The notes under the pieces were generated by a model. It was not told where the DNA came from and made no database searches. It saw only the letters and a program-made list of their open reading frames with translations. Shown here in pieces: positions 8,688 through 18,324 of a stretch of DNA of 64,000 bases. Source of the stretch: Rhodobacterales bacterium (GTDB lineage: Bacteria > Pseudomonadota > Alphaproteobacteria > Rhizobiales > Stappiaceae). The translations under genes were made by a program, and so were the position numbers. How positions within the stretch are numbered: position 1 is the stretch's first letter; each line of letters begins with the position of its first letter. The stretch lies in NCBI GenBank assembly GCA_008107755.1, contig VIRH01000027.1, positions 33,079-97,078 on the forward strand. Direction: 5' to 3'.

Positions 8688-10139
8688 ATGTATATCGGTC
8701 TCGATATTGGCACCAGCTCCGTCAAGGCTATTCTGCTTGGCGAAGACCAGTCGCTGATTGCTTCGGCAACGGCGGATCTGACGGTCGAACGCCCCCACCC
8801 GGGGTGGTCCGAGCAGGATCCGGACAGCTGGTGGCAGGCCTGTGAAACGGTTCTGGATGCCCTCAGGCAAAAGGCCCCGAAGGAACTTGCCGCGGTCAAG
8901 GGCATCGGCCTGTCGGGTCACATGCACGGCGCGACGCTGCTCGACGACGCCGGCAAGCCCTTGCGCCCGTGCATCCTTTGGAACGACGGCCGCTCCGGCA
9001 AGCAGTGCGCGGAGCTCCAGGCGGCCGAACCGAAGTTTCTGACACTTGGCGGCAATCTGGTGATGCCGGGCTTCACGGCGCCGAAGCTTCAGTGGGTGCG
9101 CGAAAACGAGCCGGATATCTTCGCCCGCACGGCCATGGTGCTGCTGCCGAAGGATTATGTCCGCTTCAGGCTGACCGGCGAATATGTGGGCGAAATGTCC
9201 GACAGCGCCGGGACGCTCTGGCTCGATGTTGCAAGACGCGACTGGAGCGACGAGCTGCTCGCCGCGACGGGCCTGACGCGCGAGAACATGCCGCGCCTTG
9301 TCGAAGGATCGGAAAGCTCGGGAACTCTCAAGCCGGATCTGGCCGCACGCTGGGGCTTCGACACGCCCCCGGTGGTGGCCGGCGGGGGCGGCGACAACGC
9401 GGCATCGGCCTGCGGTGTCGGCGCTGTCGATCCCGGATCGGCCTTCGTCTCGCTCGGCACTTCGGGCGTCCTCTTCGTGACCAATGACCGCTTCTCGCCG
9501 AATGTCGACGGGGCGGTCCATGCTTTCTGCCATGCGGTACCCGAAACCTGGCACCAGATGGGCGTCATCCTGTCGGCGACCGACAGCCTGAACTGGCTGG
9601 CGAAGATCTTGAAGAAGACGCCTGGCGAGCTGACGGGCGCACTTGGATCGGTCGCCGGTCCGTCTGATGTCTCGTTCCTGCCCTATCTCGGCGGAGAGCG
9701 CACACCGCACAATGATGTCGAGATCCGCGCGGGCTTTGCAGGCATTTCGCATGGCACCGACGACAGCGAGCTGACCCATGCCGTCCTCGACGGTGTCGCC
9801 TTCGCCCTGAAGGATTGCCTGGAAGCGCTGACTGTCGCCGGGACGAAGATCGACCGCGTTCTGGCGGTCGGCGGCGGCTCTCGTTCGACGGTCTGGCTGG
9901 AAATCATCGCCAGCCTGCTGGGGGTTACCGTGGACGTTCCGGTCGACGGTGATTTCGGCGGGTCGCTCGGTGCTGCCCGCCTTGGCCAGGCCGCCGCGCT
10001 CGACACCACGGACGGCATCTTTTCCAGGCCGGCGCTGCAGGCGAGCATCGAGCCGGTGCTCGCCCTCATGGACCCCTATGCCGAGGCCTACGGCCGCTGG
10101 CGGAAACTTTATCCGGCGTTCAAACAAGCCGGTTTCTAA
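8688..10139 (+). CDS. xylB: xylulokinase
   Basis: 483 residues, the usual length for FGGY-family xylulokinase, with the phosphate-binding start [15 protein letters not shown], a [13 protein letters not shown] segment and the C-terminal ATP site [10 protein letters not shown]. It phosphorylates D-xylulose to xylulose 5-phosphate in the cytoplasm, feeding the pentose phosphate pathway. The ATG follows a TGAGGAA ribosome-binding site. It sits 154 bases after xylG, behind a strong hairpin, and 26 bases before xylA. Confidence 0.95.
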   Translation: MYIGLDIGTSSVKAILLGEDQSLIASATADLTVERPHPGWSEQDPDSWWQACETVLDALRQKAPKELAAVKGIGLSGHMHGATLLDDAGKPLRPCILWNDGRSGKQCAELQAAEPKFLTLGGNLVMPGFTAPKLQWVRENEPDIFARTAMVLLPKDYVRFRLTGEYVGEMSDSAGTLWLDVARRDWSDELLAATGLTRENMPRLVEGSESSGTLKPDLAARWGFDTPPVVAGGGGDNAASACGVGAVDPGSAFVSLGTSGVLFVTNDRFSPNVDGAVHAFCHAVPETWHQMGVILSATDSLNWLAKILKKTPGELTGALGSVAGPSDVSFLPYLGGERTPHNDVEIRAGFAGISHGTDDSELTHAVLDGVAFALKDCLEALTVAGTKIDRVLAVGGGSRSTVWLEIIASLLGVTVDVPVDGDFGGSLGAARLGQAAALDTTDGIFSRPALQASIEPVLALMDPYAEAYGRWRKLYPAFKQAGF

Positions 10140-10165
10140 AAGAAACAACCCAAGGAGAGACTAGA

Positions 10166-11485
10166 ATGAGCACTGGCTTTTTCGGCGATCTGCAGCCCAT
10201 CGAATTCGCCGGGCCGGACAGCCGCGACCCGCTGACCTACCGCCACTACAACAAGGACGAGATCGTCCTCGGCAAGCGCATGGAAGATCACCTGCGACTC
10301 GCCGTCTGCTACTGGCATTCGTTCTGCTGGCCAGGTACCGATCCGTTCGGCGGCGAGACCTTCCTGCGCTCCTGGCAGGCCACCGGCGGTGATCCGATGG
10401 AACAGGCGAAGCTCAAGGCCGATGTCGCCTTCGAGATGTTCCAGATCCTGGGCATGCCGTTCTTCACCTTCCACGACCGGGACATCGCGCCGGAAGGCGC
10501 GACGCTGGCGGAAAGCAATGCCAACGTGAATGCCATTGCCGACATTTTCGAGAAGAAGATGTCAGACACAGGCATCAAGCTTCTCTGGGGCACGGCCAAC
10601 ATGTTCTCCAACCGCCGCTTCATGGGCGGCGCGGCGACCAACCCCGATCCCGACGTCTTTGCCTACGCCGCGGCGCAGGTCAAGAATGCCATGGATGCCA
10701 CCGCCCGTCTTGGCGGTGAGAACTACGTCCTCTGGGGCGGACGTGAAGGCTATGAAACGCTGCTCAACACCAATGTGAAGCAGGAACTCGACCAGCTCGG
10801 CCGCTTCCTGAACATGGTCGTCGAGTACAAGCACAAGATCGGCTTCAAGGGCACCATCCTGATCGAGCCGAAGCCGCAGGAGCCGTCCAAGCACCAGTAC
10901 GACTATGACGTCGGCACCGTTTACGGCTTCCTTCAGGCCTATGGTCTGGAAGAGGAAGTGAAGATGAACATCGAGCAGGGACATGCGATCCTTGCCGGTC
11001 ATTCGTTCGAGCATGAGCTGCACCTGGCGCGCTCCTTCGGCATCCTTGGCTCCGTCGACATGAACCGCAACGACTACCAGTGCGGCTGGGACACGGACCA
11101 TTTCGGCATGAACGTGCCGGAACTGGCGCTTGCCTACTACGAGATCCTGATGGATGGCGGCTTCACCACTGGCGGCACCAACTTCGACGCCAAGCTGCGC
11201 CGCCAGTCGATCGACCCGGTCGATCTGATTCAGGGGCATGTCGGGTCCGCCGACGCGATCGCCCGCGGCCTGAAGGCTGCTGCCGCAATGATCGACGACG
11301 GCCGTCTGAAAGGCTTCGTCGACGAGCGCTATGCGGGCTGGCAGAAGCCGGAAAACGCCGACATCCTCAAGGGCGGGTCTTCCCTCGAAGCACTTGCCGA
11401 ACGCGTCCACGGCACCGAGCTGGAGCCGCAGCCGAAGTCCGGCAAGCAGGAATACCTGGAAAGCCTGGTCAACCTGTTCGTCTGA
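10166..11485 (+). CDS. xylA: xylose isomerase
   Basis: 439 residues, standard length for the class II enzyme. Visible family features are the active-site histidine in [13 protein letters not shown], the metal-ligand stretch [17 protein letters not shown], and [14 protein letters not shown] further on. It converts D-xylose to D-xylulose, using two divalent cations, in the cytoplasm. The start follows AAGGAGAG. Last gene of the xylose operon; a rho-independent terminator begins 20 bases after its stop. Confidence 0.96.
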   Translation: MSTGFFGDLQPIEFAGPDSRDPLTYRHYNKDEIVLGKRMEDHLRLAVCYWHSFCWPGTDPFGGETFLRSWQATGGDPMEQAKLKADVAFEMFQILGMPFFTFHDRDIAPEGATLAESNANVNAIADIFEKKMSDTGIKLLWGTANMFSNRRFMGGAATNPDPDVFAYAAAQVKNAMDATARLGGENYVLWGGREGYETLLNTNVKQELDQLGRFLNMVVEYKHKIGFKGTILIEPKPQEPSKHQYDYDVGTVYGFLQAYGLEEEVKMNIEQGHAILAGHSFEHELHLARSFGILGSVDMNRNDYQCGWDTDHFGMNVPELALAYYEILMDGGFTTGGTNFDAKLRRQSIDPVDLIQGHVGSADAIARGLKAAAAMIDDGRLKGFVDERYAGWQKPENADILKGGSSLEALAERVHGTELEPQPKSGKQEYLESLVNLFV

Positions 11486-11504
11486 GCAGATTGAAACGAA
11501 ATGA

Positions 11505-11543
11505 AGGCCGGGGAACGGGCAATGTCCGTCCCCGGCTTTTTCG
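11505..11543 (+). terminator. rho-independent terminator of the xylose operon
   Basis: GCCGGGGA (from 11507) pairs with TCCCCGGC, with an inner CGG/CCG pairing, and is followed by TTTTT. Position just after xylA and the T run support true termination. Confidence 0.85.
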
Positions 11544-11657
11544 TGCCGCAACCATCTCAGGCACGGACCCTTCTTGCGCCCGGACCGGGCGGAGGATTTC
11601 AATAAGTGGCGCTCGGTGTCGTTGATCGAGTGACCCCTGACGCGAACGAACGGACAA

Positions 11658-12167
11658 TCAGAGCCCGTCGAAGAACCGCGCGCCGTCCGGGTCGGCAAGG
11701 GTGTGCAGCCGGTTGGCCGCGTTTCGGGCGAAGCGCAGGGTGACGGACTTTCGCGTTGCCGCGGCAAGCTTGTGCTCGGGCGCCTCGCGCAGGATTTCCG
11801 CGCTGAAACCGTCGGAGACGATCAGGCCGGCCTCCTGCGGAAAGATCTCGAGCGGCACGTCCGGGTGGGTCGCGAAGTAAAGCCGGTCGCAGTGCTGGCG
11901 GTAGTCCGGCCACTTGCTGTCGGCCCTGAAATCGGCGACCGAGGATTTCACCTCGACGATCCAGAGTTCGTGCTTCGGGCCGAGCGCCAGCAGGTCGGCG
12001 CGGCGGGCGGAGGCGAGCGTCACTTCCGCAAGGCAGGCAAAATCAAGCTGCCTCAATAGGCGCGCGGCACCCCGCCAGACCCGCAGGGCCGTTTCGGACT
12101 GGCGACCATCCTTGAGGGGATCATCCAGTTGAAGCCTGCCGGGTTGGTGTCGAATGTCGTGCTGCAT
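11658..12167 (-). CDS. mmcB: MmcB-family DNA repair-associated protein
   Basis: 169 residues from the ATG at 12167; an in-frame start at 12218 adds 17 residues that do not look conserved. The centre, with ADLLALGPKHELWIVEVKSS and then DFRADSKWPDYRQHCDRLYFA, has the D-x(n)-E-V-K pattern of the PD-(D/E)XK nuclease fold, as in the MmcB family of alphaproteobacteria, which is linked to DNA-damage responses. It is a lone gene between the xylA terminator and an unrelated secreted protein. Catalytic activity is inferred from the motif only. Confidence 0.8.
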   Translation of the reverse strand: MQHDIRHQPGRLQLDDPLKDGRQSETALRVWRGAARLLRQLDFACLAEVTLASARRADLLALGPKHELWIVEVKSSVADFRADSKWPDYRQHCDRLYFATHPDVPLEIFPQEAGLIVSDGFSAEILREAPEHKLAAATRKSVTLRFARNAANRLHTLADPDGARFFDGL

Positions 12168-12289
12168 CCGTTTTTTGTTCCATGTTTGTTCGTTTTTTGC
12201 AAGCCCCGCGCACGTCACCCATTGACGTGGGCGGGCAAATTGCGTGATCTATCGCCCGCAAGACCGGGTATGGCCGAAGGGGGGACAAA

Positions 12290-12778
12290 ATGGCTGGAGA
12301 TCTGATCAAACGAGGCGCCTTTCTGGCAGGACTGCTGGTGCTGTCCGGCGCCCCGGCGCTGGCCGCCAAGGGCGACCTGAAGATCGACGTGCCGAAATCC
12401 GCACCGCTGTTGCAGGGCAAGTCGCTGGACCTGCGCTTTGCGAGCTTCGCTCAAGGGATCTGGGTCGCCGAGCCGCAGGAATGCCCGCCGGCGAGCATTG
12501 ACCGCGGCGCGCCGGGCGCAACCCTTGCAATCCATCGCGGCCTGATGGAAATGCCGGGCCGGATCTGCCAGGTCTATGGCGCCGAGCGCGACGGCGGCGA
12601 AACCCAGCGTGCGGCGATCAATTGCCTGATGGACGACGGCGGCGAAACGATCCAGCTTGTGACCGTTCAACCCCGCGGAACCGGCGAACTGATCGTGCAG
12701 GAAGGCGAGCGCGCTCCGGTGGAGTTCCGTTTTTGCGAGAAGATAAGCCCTGTCTCCAGGACGGGCGCGGCCGAGTAG
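12290..12778 (+). CDS. hypothetical secreted protein
   Basis: 162 residues with a good signal peptide (about 1-25, ending ALAA) and an AAGGGGGG ribosome-binding site just before the ATG. The mature part has four cysteines (in QECPP, RICQ, NCLMDD and FRFCEK) that could form two disulfides in the periplasm. I recognise no domain. It is isolated: divergent from the MmcB-like gene and converging on the SulP gene. Confidence 0.7.
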   Translation: MAGDLIKRGAFLAGLLVLSGAPALAAKGDLKIDVPKSAPLLQGKSLDLRFASFAQGIWVAEPQECPPASIDRGAPGATLAIHRGLMEMPGRICQVYGAERDGGETQRAAINCLMDDGGETIQLVTVQPRGTGELIVQEGERAPVEFRFCEKISPVSRTGAAE

Positions 12779-12808
12779 GCCGCTTGAGTGGGCGCAAGCC
12801 CCGTCGCC

Positions 12809-14611
12809 TCAGATCTGGGGCCCACTCCACACGTTCGATTGCGCCACCTTCTTGGGCGTGCGGCTTTCCGAGATATGGGCCGTCAGCGGGTCCAGCGTGC
12901 ACAGCGCGTCATACTGGCTGAGAAACACCTTGCCGGTCAGATGCGACAGGAAATCAGCCTTCTTGAGCCGGTCCATCACCGGCCCTTTGACCTCCGACAA
13001 GTGGAACGTCACCTTGGAGTCGGACAGCCGGTGATTGATTTCCTCAAGACTTTCCAGGGCGCTGGCGTCGATCGCGTTGACCGCCGGGCACATCAGAACG
13101 ACATGTTCGATATGAGGATTTTCCGCGACCAGTGCGTAGACCCTGTCTTCCAGAAAGCGGGCATTGGCGAAGAACAGGCTTTCGTCGACCCGAAGCGTCA
13201 GCACCCGGTCGCCCGTGACAACCTTGTGCCGGTCGATGTTCCTGAAGTGCTCGGTGCCCGGAACGATGCCGACGATCGCCGTGTGCGGCCGGCTGCTTCG
13301 GAACAGATAGAGCGCGATCGACAGCACGACCCCGGTTACGACGCCCTGCTCGACGCCGAAGAACAGCGTGACCAGGATCGTCGCCGCCATGGCGGCAAAG
13401 TCGCTTTTCGAATAGACGAAGGTCCGCTTGATCGCGCCGAGATCCACCAGTGACAGAACCGCGACGATGATGGTCGCGGCAAGGGTCGCTTGCGGCAGAT
13501 TGGTCAGGAGCGGCGTCAGGTAGAGCGTTGCCAGCGCAATGCCGACGGCGGTGAAGGCACCCGCGGCAGGCGTGGCCGCGCCGGCATCGAAGTTGACGAC
13601 GGACCGGGAGAAGCCGCCGGTCACCGGATAGCCGCCGGACAGGGCGGAGGCGATGTTGGACGCACCGAGACCGATAAGCTCCTGGTCCGGATCGATCCGC
13701 TGGCGTTTCTTGGCTGCAAGCGTCTGGGCGACCGAGACGGATTCGACGAAACCGATCACCGAGATAAGGAGGGCCGGGCCGGCAAGCGCCAGCCAGAGCT
13801 CGCTGTCGAAGGTGGGAAGCTGCGGCACTGGCAGGCCGGAGGGAATGTCGCCGACCAGTCGGACGCCCTTCTCGCCAAGGTCGAAAACGGCAGAGATCGC
13901 CGTCGTCACCGCGACCGCGGCAACAGGGCCCGCCTTTGTCAGGAGATCGGCGGCAAAGGCATTCAATCCGAACCCGAGCAACAGTTTCTTCAAACCCTTG
14001 CGGACCCAGAACAGGAACACGGTTGCGGCCGCGCCAATGGCGAAGGTGATCCAGTTGATGTCGCCGAGATGGGAGCCGATGGAAACGAGGATGTCGTAAA
14101 GCGTTTGGCCGTTGGCGCGAACGCCGAGGATGTGCTTGAGCTGACTGGAGGCGATCAGAAGCCCCGATGCGGTGATGAAGCCCGAGATCACCGGGTGGCT
14201 GAGAAGGCTTGCCAGAAATCCGAGCCGGAACATTCCCATCGCGAGCAGCATCAGGCCGGACAGCAAGGCCAGCACGATGGCGGCGCCGAGATATTCCGGC
14301 GTTCCCTGCTGCGCGAACTCGCCGACCGCAGCGGCGGTCAAAAGAGAGACGACGGCAACGGGACCGACCGCGAGCGCCCGGCTGGTTCCGAAGATGGTGT
14401 AGGCGACCAGAGGCAGGATGGACGCGTAAAGCCCGACCTCCGGCGGCAGGCCCGCGAGAAGCGCGTAGGCGAGCGACTGCGGGATCAGCATGATTGTCAC
14501 GATCACCGCGGCCACAAGATCGCTTGTCGCTGTCTGCCTGTCATACTGCTTTCCCCAGTCGAGGATCGGCAGGTAACGTTTCAGCACGTTCATTCTGAAG
14601 CCTTCGGTCAT
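12809..14611 (-). CDS. SulP/SLC26-family anion permease with STAS domain
   Basis: 600 residues from the ATG at 14611 (another ATG at 14593 is possible). It has a SulP membrane domain of 12-14 helices with the signature region MLIPQSLAYALLAGLPPEVGLYAS near residue 40, a GGYPVTGGFSRS motif in the middle and a cytoplasmic STAS domain over the last 140 residues. SulP proteins carry sulfate, bicarbonate or related anions. It is the last gene on the strand of the sulfide-oxidation cluster, 63 bases after the SQR fusion, so movement of sulfate or sulfite produced there is a reasonable guess. Confidence 0.88.
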   Translation of the reverse strand: MTEGFRMNVLKRYLPILDWGKQYDRQTATSDLVAAVIVTIMLIPQSLAYALLAGLPPEVGLYASILPLVAYTIFGTSRALAVGPVAVVSLLTAAAVGEFAQQGTPEYLGAAIVLALLSGLMLLAMGMFRLGFLASLLSHPVISGFITASGLLIASSQLKHILGVRANGQTLYDILVSIGSHLGDINWITFAIGAAATVFLFWVRKGLKKLLLGFGLNAFAADLLTKAGPVAAVAVTTAISAVFDLGEKGVRLVGDIPSGLPVPQLPTFDSELWLALAGPALLISVIGFVESVSVAQTLAAKKRQRIDPDQELIGLGASNIASALSGGYPVTGGFSRSVVNFDAGAATPAAGAFTAVGIALATLYLTPLLTNLPQATLAATIIVAVLSLVDLGAIKRTFVYSKSDFAAMAATILVTLFFGVEQGVVTGVVLSIALYLFRSSRPHTAIVGIVPGTEHFRNIDRHKVVTGDRVLTLRVDESLFFANARFLEDRVYALVAENPHIEHVVLMCPAVNAIDASALESLEEINHRLSDSKVTFHLSEVKGPVMDRLKKADFLSHLTGKVFLSQYDALCTLDPLTAHISESRTPKKVAQSNVWSGPQI

Positions 14612-14674
14612 CAAGAATCGAGCCGGTTACCCGGCTCAGATCAGTATCGGTATCCAGCGGCCCGCGGGACCGGT

Positions 14675-16348
14675 TCAGGCCGCCGAGACTTTCTCCGGTT
14701 TGGCGAGCCATTCCTTGCCGCGCAGCATGGCGCGCCAATAGACAGGCGGCAATATGCGTTCCTTCAAAAGCCAGGCAGTCCGCGTCGGTCTGGTTCCGTC
14801 CACCAGCCAACGGGGAAAGCTCGGCAGCAGTGTGCCGCCGTAGCCGAATTCGGCAAGGACAATCTTGCCGCGTTCGACGGTCAGCGGGCAGGAGCCGTAG
14901 CCGTCATACTGCGCGACCGCGCTGCGCCCCTCAATGTCGGCGACGATATTGGATGCGATCACCGGTGCCTGCTTGCGTGCGGCGGCTGCCGTCTTGGCGT
15001 TCGGCGCGTTCATGACGTCGCCGAGCGACCAGATGTTGTCGAAACTCTTGTGGCGCAGGGTCGCCTGATCGACGTCGACCCAGCCGGCAGCGTCCGCAAG
15101 CGGCGACACACGAATGAAGTCCGGCGCCGTCTGCGGCGGCGTCACGTGGATCATGTCGAAGTCGGTCTCGATCCGGCGCACGTCCTTGCCCTGTTCCGAC
15201 ACCTCGAAGACCGCTTTCTTTGCCGGACCGTCGATGGCGACCAGATTGTGAAAGAAATTGAGCTGCGCCCGGTATTTCTCCACGTACTCCATCAGGGCCG
15301 GCACATAGTCCTTCACGCCGAAGAGCACGCCGCCCGCATTCATGAATTCGATGTCGATCTGTCCGAGACGGCCGGAGCGATGCCAGTGGTCCGCGGAGAG
15401 ATACATCGCCTTTTGCGGAGCGCCCGCGCATTTGATCGGCATCGGCGGCTGGGTAAAGATCGCGCGGCCCTTTTGAAGGTCTTGCACGAGTTTCCAGGTG
15501 TAGGGTGCAAGATCGTAGCGGTAATTCGAGGTGACGCCGTTCTTGCCCAGCGTGTCGACGAGACCTTCGATGCCGTGCCAGTTCAGCTTCAGACCGGGGC
15601 AGACAACGAGCCGGTCGTATTTCACGACCCGGCAGCCATCCAGAATGACGGCATTGTCCTTCGGTTCGAAGGCCGCAACAGCGGACTTGAGCCAGTGTAC
15701 GCCCTTGGGAATGAGCGAGCCCATGGTCTTGGCCGTGTCGGCCGCATCAAAAATGCCGCCACCCACCATGGTCCATCCCGGCTGGTAATAATGGACGTCG
15801 GCCGGGTCGATGATGGCGATGTCGAGATCGGACTTGCGGCTCAGCAGGCTGGAGGCGACGGAGATGCCGGCGGCACCGCCACCGACGATCACCACGTCGA
15901 AGCGCGCGTCCTCGGCAGTGTCCGTTGGCGTGCGTCCACCATTGGCGATGCGGCGAACGACGCCGGCCATGTCGTATCCGGCCGCCTTCGTCTGGGCCAG
16001 AATGTCGGCGACCGGCTGTTTGCCCGCCTGGGAGAGGGACCACAAGGTTGCCGATCGCGTGCCCGTCCGGCAAAAGGCCAGAACGGGCTTCGGCAGCTTG
16101 TCTAGGAGGTCGCCGAATGCGTCGGCATCCTCGTCGCGCACCTTCCCCGCGACGATTGGCTGGTACCTGGCCTCAAGACCGAATTTTGCTGCAGCCGCCT
16201 CGATTTCCTCGAAGGTCGGCTGGTCGGCGCCTTCTCCATCCGGCCGGTTGCAGATCACCGAGCGGAAGCCCTGCTGGACGATGTCCGCCAGGTCCTCCGG
16301 CCGGATCTGCGGCGACACCGATATCTGTGCGTTGATGGCATTCGTCAT
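14675..16348 (-). CDS. DUF442 (TIGR01244, phosphatase-like) domain fused to sulfide:quinone oxidoreductase
   Basis: 557 residues in two parts. Residues 1-110 match the DUF442/TIGR01244 dual-specificity-phosphatase-like domain with the CX5R loop CRTGTRS near residue 93, suited to thiol or sulfur transfer. Residues about 130-557 are a flavoprotein of the sulfide:quinone reductase type: FAD-binding VIVGGGAAGIS, then YYQPGWTMVGGGIF, and a second cofactor segment NIWSLGDVMN. It should oxidise sulfide to persulfide or polysulfide at the membrane and pass electrons to quinone. Next to a persulfide dioxygenase, this gives a complete two-step pathway. In the Blh protein of Agrobacterium and Xylella the DUF442 domain is fused to the dioxygenase instead. 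Confidence 0.88.
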   Translation of the reverse strand: MTNAINAQISVSPQIRPEDLADIVQQGFRSVICNRPDGEGADQPTFEEIEAAAAKFGLEARYQPIVAGKVRDEDADAFGDLLDKLPKPVLAFCRTGTRSATLWSLSQAGKQPVADILAQTKAAGYDMAGVVRRIANGGRTPTDTAEDARFDVVIVGGGAAGISVASSLLSRKSDLDIAIIDPADVHYYQPGWTMVGGGIFDAADTAKTMGSLIPKGVHWLKSAVAAFEPKDNAVILDGCRVVKYDRLVVCPGLKLNWHGIEGLVDTLGKNGVTSNYRYDLAPYTWKLVQDLQKGRAIFTQPPMPIKCAGAPQKAMYLSADHWHRSGRLGQIDIEFMNAGGVLFGVKDYVPALMEYVEKYRAQLNFFHNLVAIDGPAKKAVFEVSEQGKDVRRIETDFDMIHVTPPQTAPDFIRVSPLADAAGWVDVDQATLRHKSFDNIWSLGDVMNAPNAKTAAAARKQAPVIASNIVADIEGRSAVAQYDGYGSCPLTVERGKIVLAEFGYGGTLLPSFPRWLVDGTRPTRTAWLLKERILPPVYWRAMLRGKEWLAKPEKVSAA

Positions 16349-16379
16349 GGACCTTGCCTCCCTCAGGTGGTCTCTCGAT

Positions 16380-17273
16380 TCAGAGCCTGTTGACGGGCAC
16401 CTTCAGGAAGGTGTTTCCGTCTTCGTCGGCAGGCGGCAGCTTGCCGGCACGCATGTTCACCTGAAGCGACGGAATGATCAGTTTCGGCATGTCGAGCTGC
16501 GCATCGCGCTCGGTCCGGAACTTGACGAACTCCTCCTTCGTCTTGCCGCCGCCCACATGGATGTTATGCGCCTTTTCCGAACCGACCGTGGTTTCCCATT
16601 CGATGTCCCGGCCGTTGGGGCCGTAGTCGTGGCACATGAACAGGCGCATTTCCTCCGGCAGGGAGAGCACTTTCTGGATGGAGTCGTAAAGCGTTCCGGC
16701 ATCGCCGCCGGGGAAGTCGGCGCGCGCGGAGCCGCCGTCCGGCATGAACAGCGTGTCGCCGACAAAGGTCGCATCGCCCATGACGTGTGTCATGCAGGCG
16801 GGCGTGTGGCCGGGCGTGTACATGGCGAAGGCGGTCAGCTCCCCGATCTTGTAGGTATCGCCGTCCAGGAACAGCCGGTCGAACTGGCTGCCGTCGCGCT
16901 GGAACTCTGTGCCTTCGTTGAAGACCTTGCCGAAGGTTTCCTGAACCACGGTGATCTGGTCGCCGATGCCCAGCTTCCCGCCCAGCTGCTGCTGGATATA
17001 GGGCGCGGCGGACAGATGATCGGCATGCACATGGGTCTCGATCAGCCATTCCAGCGTGAGATCGTTCTCGCGGATATAGGCGATGATCTTGTCAGCATGG
17101 TCATAGGTGATGCGGCCGGCGGCGTAGTCGATATCCATCACGCTGTCGACGACGGCGCAGGAGTTGGATGCGGGGTCCTTGACCACATAGCTGATCGTGT
17201 TGGTCGCCGGGTCGAAGAACGGGGTGACCTCGGGTGTGACGGTCATGTCCACGGGATAGTTTGACGTACTCAT
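16380..17273 (-). CDS. blh: MBL-fold persulfide dioxygenase (ETHE1/Blh type)
   Basis: 297 residues from the ATG at 17273, chosen for the GGAG six bases upstream; an upstream in-frame start would overlap the YeeE gene. Metallo-beta-lactamase signature THVHADH near residue 75, with further metal ligands in YTPGHTPACM and FMCHDYGPNGRD. The ETHE1-like family uses Fe(II) to oxidise glutathione persulfide to sulfite. It lies between the SQR fusion and the two YeeE/YedE genes. It corresponds to the C-terminal half of Blh. Confidence 0.87.
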   Translation of the reverse strand: MSTSNYPVDMTVTPEVTPFFDPATNTISYVVKDPASNSCAVVDSVMDIDYAAGRITYDHADKIIAYIRENDLTLEWLIETHVHADHLSAAPYIQQQLGGKLGIGDQITVVQETFGKVFNEGTEFQRDGSQFDRLFLDGDTYKIGELTAFAMYTPGHTPACMTHVMGDATFVGDTLFMPDGGSARADFPGGDAGTLYDSIQKVLSLPEEMRLFMCHDYGPNGRDIEWETTVGSEKAHNIHVGGGKTKEEFVKFRTERDAQLDMPKLIIPSLQVNMRAGKLPPADEDGNTFLKVPVNRL

Positions 17274-17305
17274 TTTGAACTCCAGTTCCGTTTCGGCGAG
17301 CCGAC

Positions 17306-17743
17306 TCACGCTTTGGCGGCCATCTTGCCGACATTCATCGAGATCAGGCCACGCGCCGTCAAGATACCGGCCGCTATCGCTGCTGCTGTCAGGATCGGCC
17401 CGGTAAGGCCGAGCCCAAGCACTGGGATCAACCCGCCCGGGCAGAAGCCGCTCAGGCCCCAGCCGATGCCGAAGACGGCGGACCCGCCGATCAGCCTGAC
17501 GTCCAGGTCCTGCCGCGTGGGCAGGCTGAAGGACGAGGCCAGTAGCGGCTGATCCAGGCGGAAGACCAGGCGATAGCCGATTGCCGTCACCAGAAGCGCG
17601 CCGCCCATGACGAAGGCGAGACTTGGATCCCAGGTGCCCGCAATGTCGAAGAAGTTGAGCACTTTCGCCGGATTGCCCATGCCGGAGATCAGGATGCCAC
17701 AGCCGAACAGAAGGCCAAAGGCAAAGGCGGACAGGATTCTCAT
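17306..17743 (-). CDS. YeeE/YedE-type membrane protein (DUF6691), sulfur-compound transporter half
   Basis: 145 residues, four hydrophobic segments, with the family motifs GCGILISGMGNPAKVLNF and GWGLSGFCPGG. The cysteine near position 120 (FCPGG) is the type used in YeeE proteins to relay sulfur compounds such as thiosulfate. It follows its partner gene by four bases, and the pair resembles PmpA/PmpB-type two-part transporters of bigR operons. Confidence 0.83.
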   Translation of the reverse strand: MRILSAFAFGLLFGCGILISGMGNPAKVLNFFDIAGTWDPSLAFVMGGALLVTAIGYRLVFRLDQPLLASSFSLPTRQDLDVRLIGGSAVFGIGWGLSGFCPGGLIPVLGLGLTGPILTAAAIAAGILTARGLISMNVGKMAAKA

Positions 17744-17747
17744 GGTC

Positions 17748-18176
17748 TTATCCTCCGAAAACGTGGCGGGTCAGGAACACCGTCGCACCCGCTGTTGCCA
17801 TGAAGGTCAGGGTCGCCACGATCGAACGTGCCGACAGACGGGACATCCCGCAGACGCCGTGTCCGCTGGTGCAACCGGAGCCGAATGTGGTTCCAACGCC
17901 TGTCAGGAACCCGCCCACCGCCAGAAGCGCGGGCGATGAGGGAATGGATATCTGTGGCAGTTGCCCGGTGACGCCCAGAAGCACGAGCGGGCTGACGACC
18001 ATTCCTGTGAGAAACGCGGCCCGCCAGGCCCAGTCCTGATTGAGCTGGGTCGTAAGAAAGCCGCTCAGGATGCCGTTTATCCCGGCGATCCGGCCGTGAA
18101 CGGCCATGAGTGCCACGGCGGCAAGCCCGATCATGGTGCCGCCAGCGAAGCTGAGAAAAGGCGTGAATTCCGTCAT
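17748..18176 (-). CDS. YeeE/YedE family membrane protein, first gene of the sulfide operon
   Basis: 142 residues, four membrane segments, containing GRIAGINGILSGFL and GVGTTFGSGCTSGHGVCGMSR. The GCTSGHGVCG motif is the conserved YeeE cysteine signature. It probably forms the other half of a two-subunit sulfur-compound channel with the next gene. An AT-rich imperfect palindrome lies just upstream and no regulator gene is adjacent. Confidence 0.83.
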   Translation of the reverse strand: MTEFTPFLSFAGGTMIGLAAVALMAVHGRIAGINGILSGFLTTQLNQDWAWRAAFLTGMVVSPLVLLGVTGQLPQISIPSSPALLAVGGFLTGVGTTFGSGCTSGHGVCGMSRLSARSIVATLTFMATAGATVFLTRHVFGG

Positions 18177-18197
18177 GCTGGTGCTCCTGAATTATTA

Positions 18198-18224
18198 TTT
18201 TCGAATATATGAATATACGGAAAA
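18198..18224. promoter_or_regulatory. AT-rich imperfect palindrome upstream of the sulfide operon (candidate BigR/SqrR-type operator)
   Basis: TTTTCGAATAT at the left mirrors ATATACGGAAAA at the right about a TGA centre, 22-48 bases upstream of the first ATG in an otherwise GC-rich region. ArsR-type regulators of the BigR/SqrR group control such operons from AT-rich palindromes, but their gene is not in view. The assignment is inference. Confidence 0.4.
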
Positions 18225-18324
18225 AATAGCAAGAGCAGACCCATCGACGCGGTTGCGTCCGATCGCCACAGGGTGCTCGGGAAAATTCAGATAGCCGCGA
18301 TGAGTATCCGTCCGCCGACGGACC

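Noticed and set aside
8619..10148. 509-codon frame antisense to xylB
   Set aside because: Shadow of xylB, which has intact FGGY kinase motifs and operon context.
13490..16105. 871-codon open frame antisense to the SulP and SQR genes
   Set aside because: GC-rich DNA keeps antisense frames open; the protein is low-complexity and the opposite strand has clear families with motifs.
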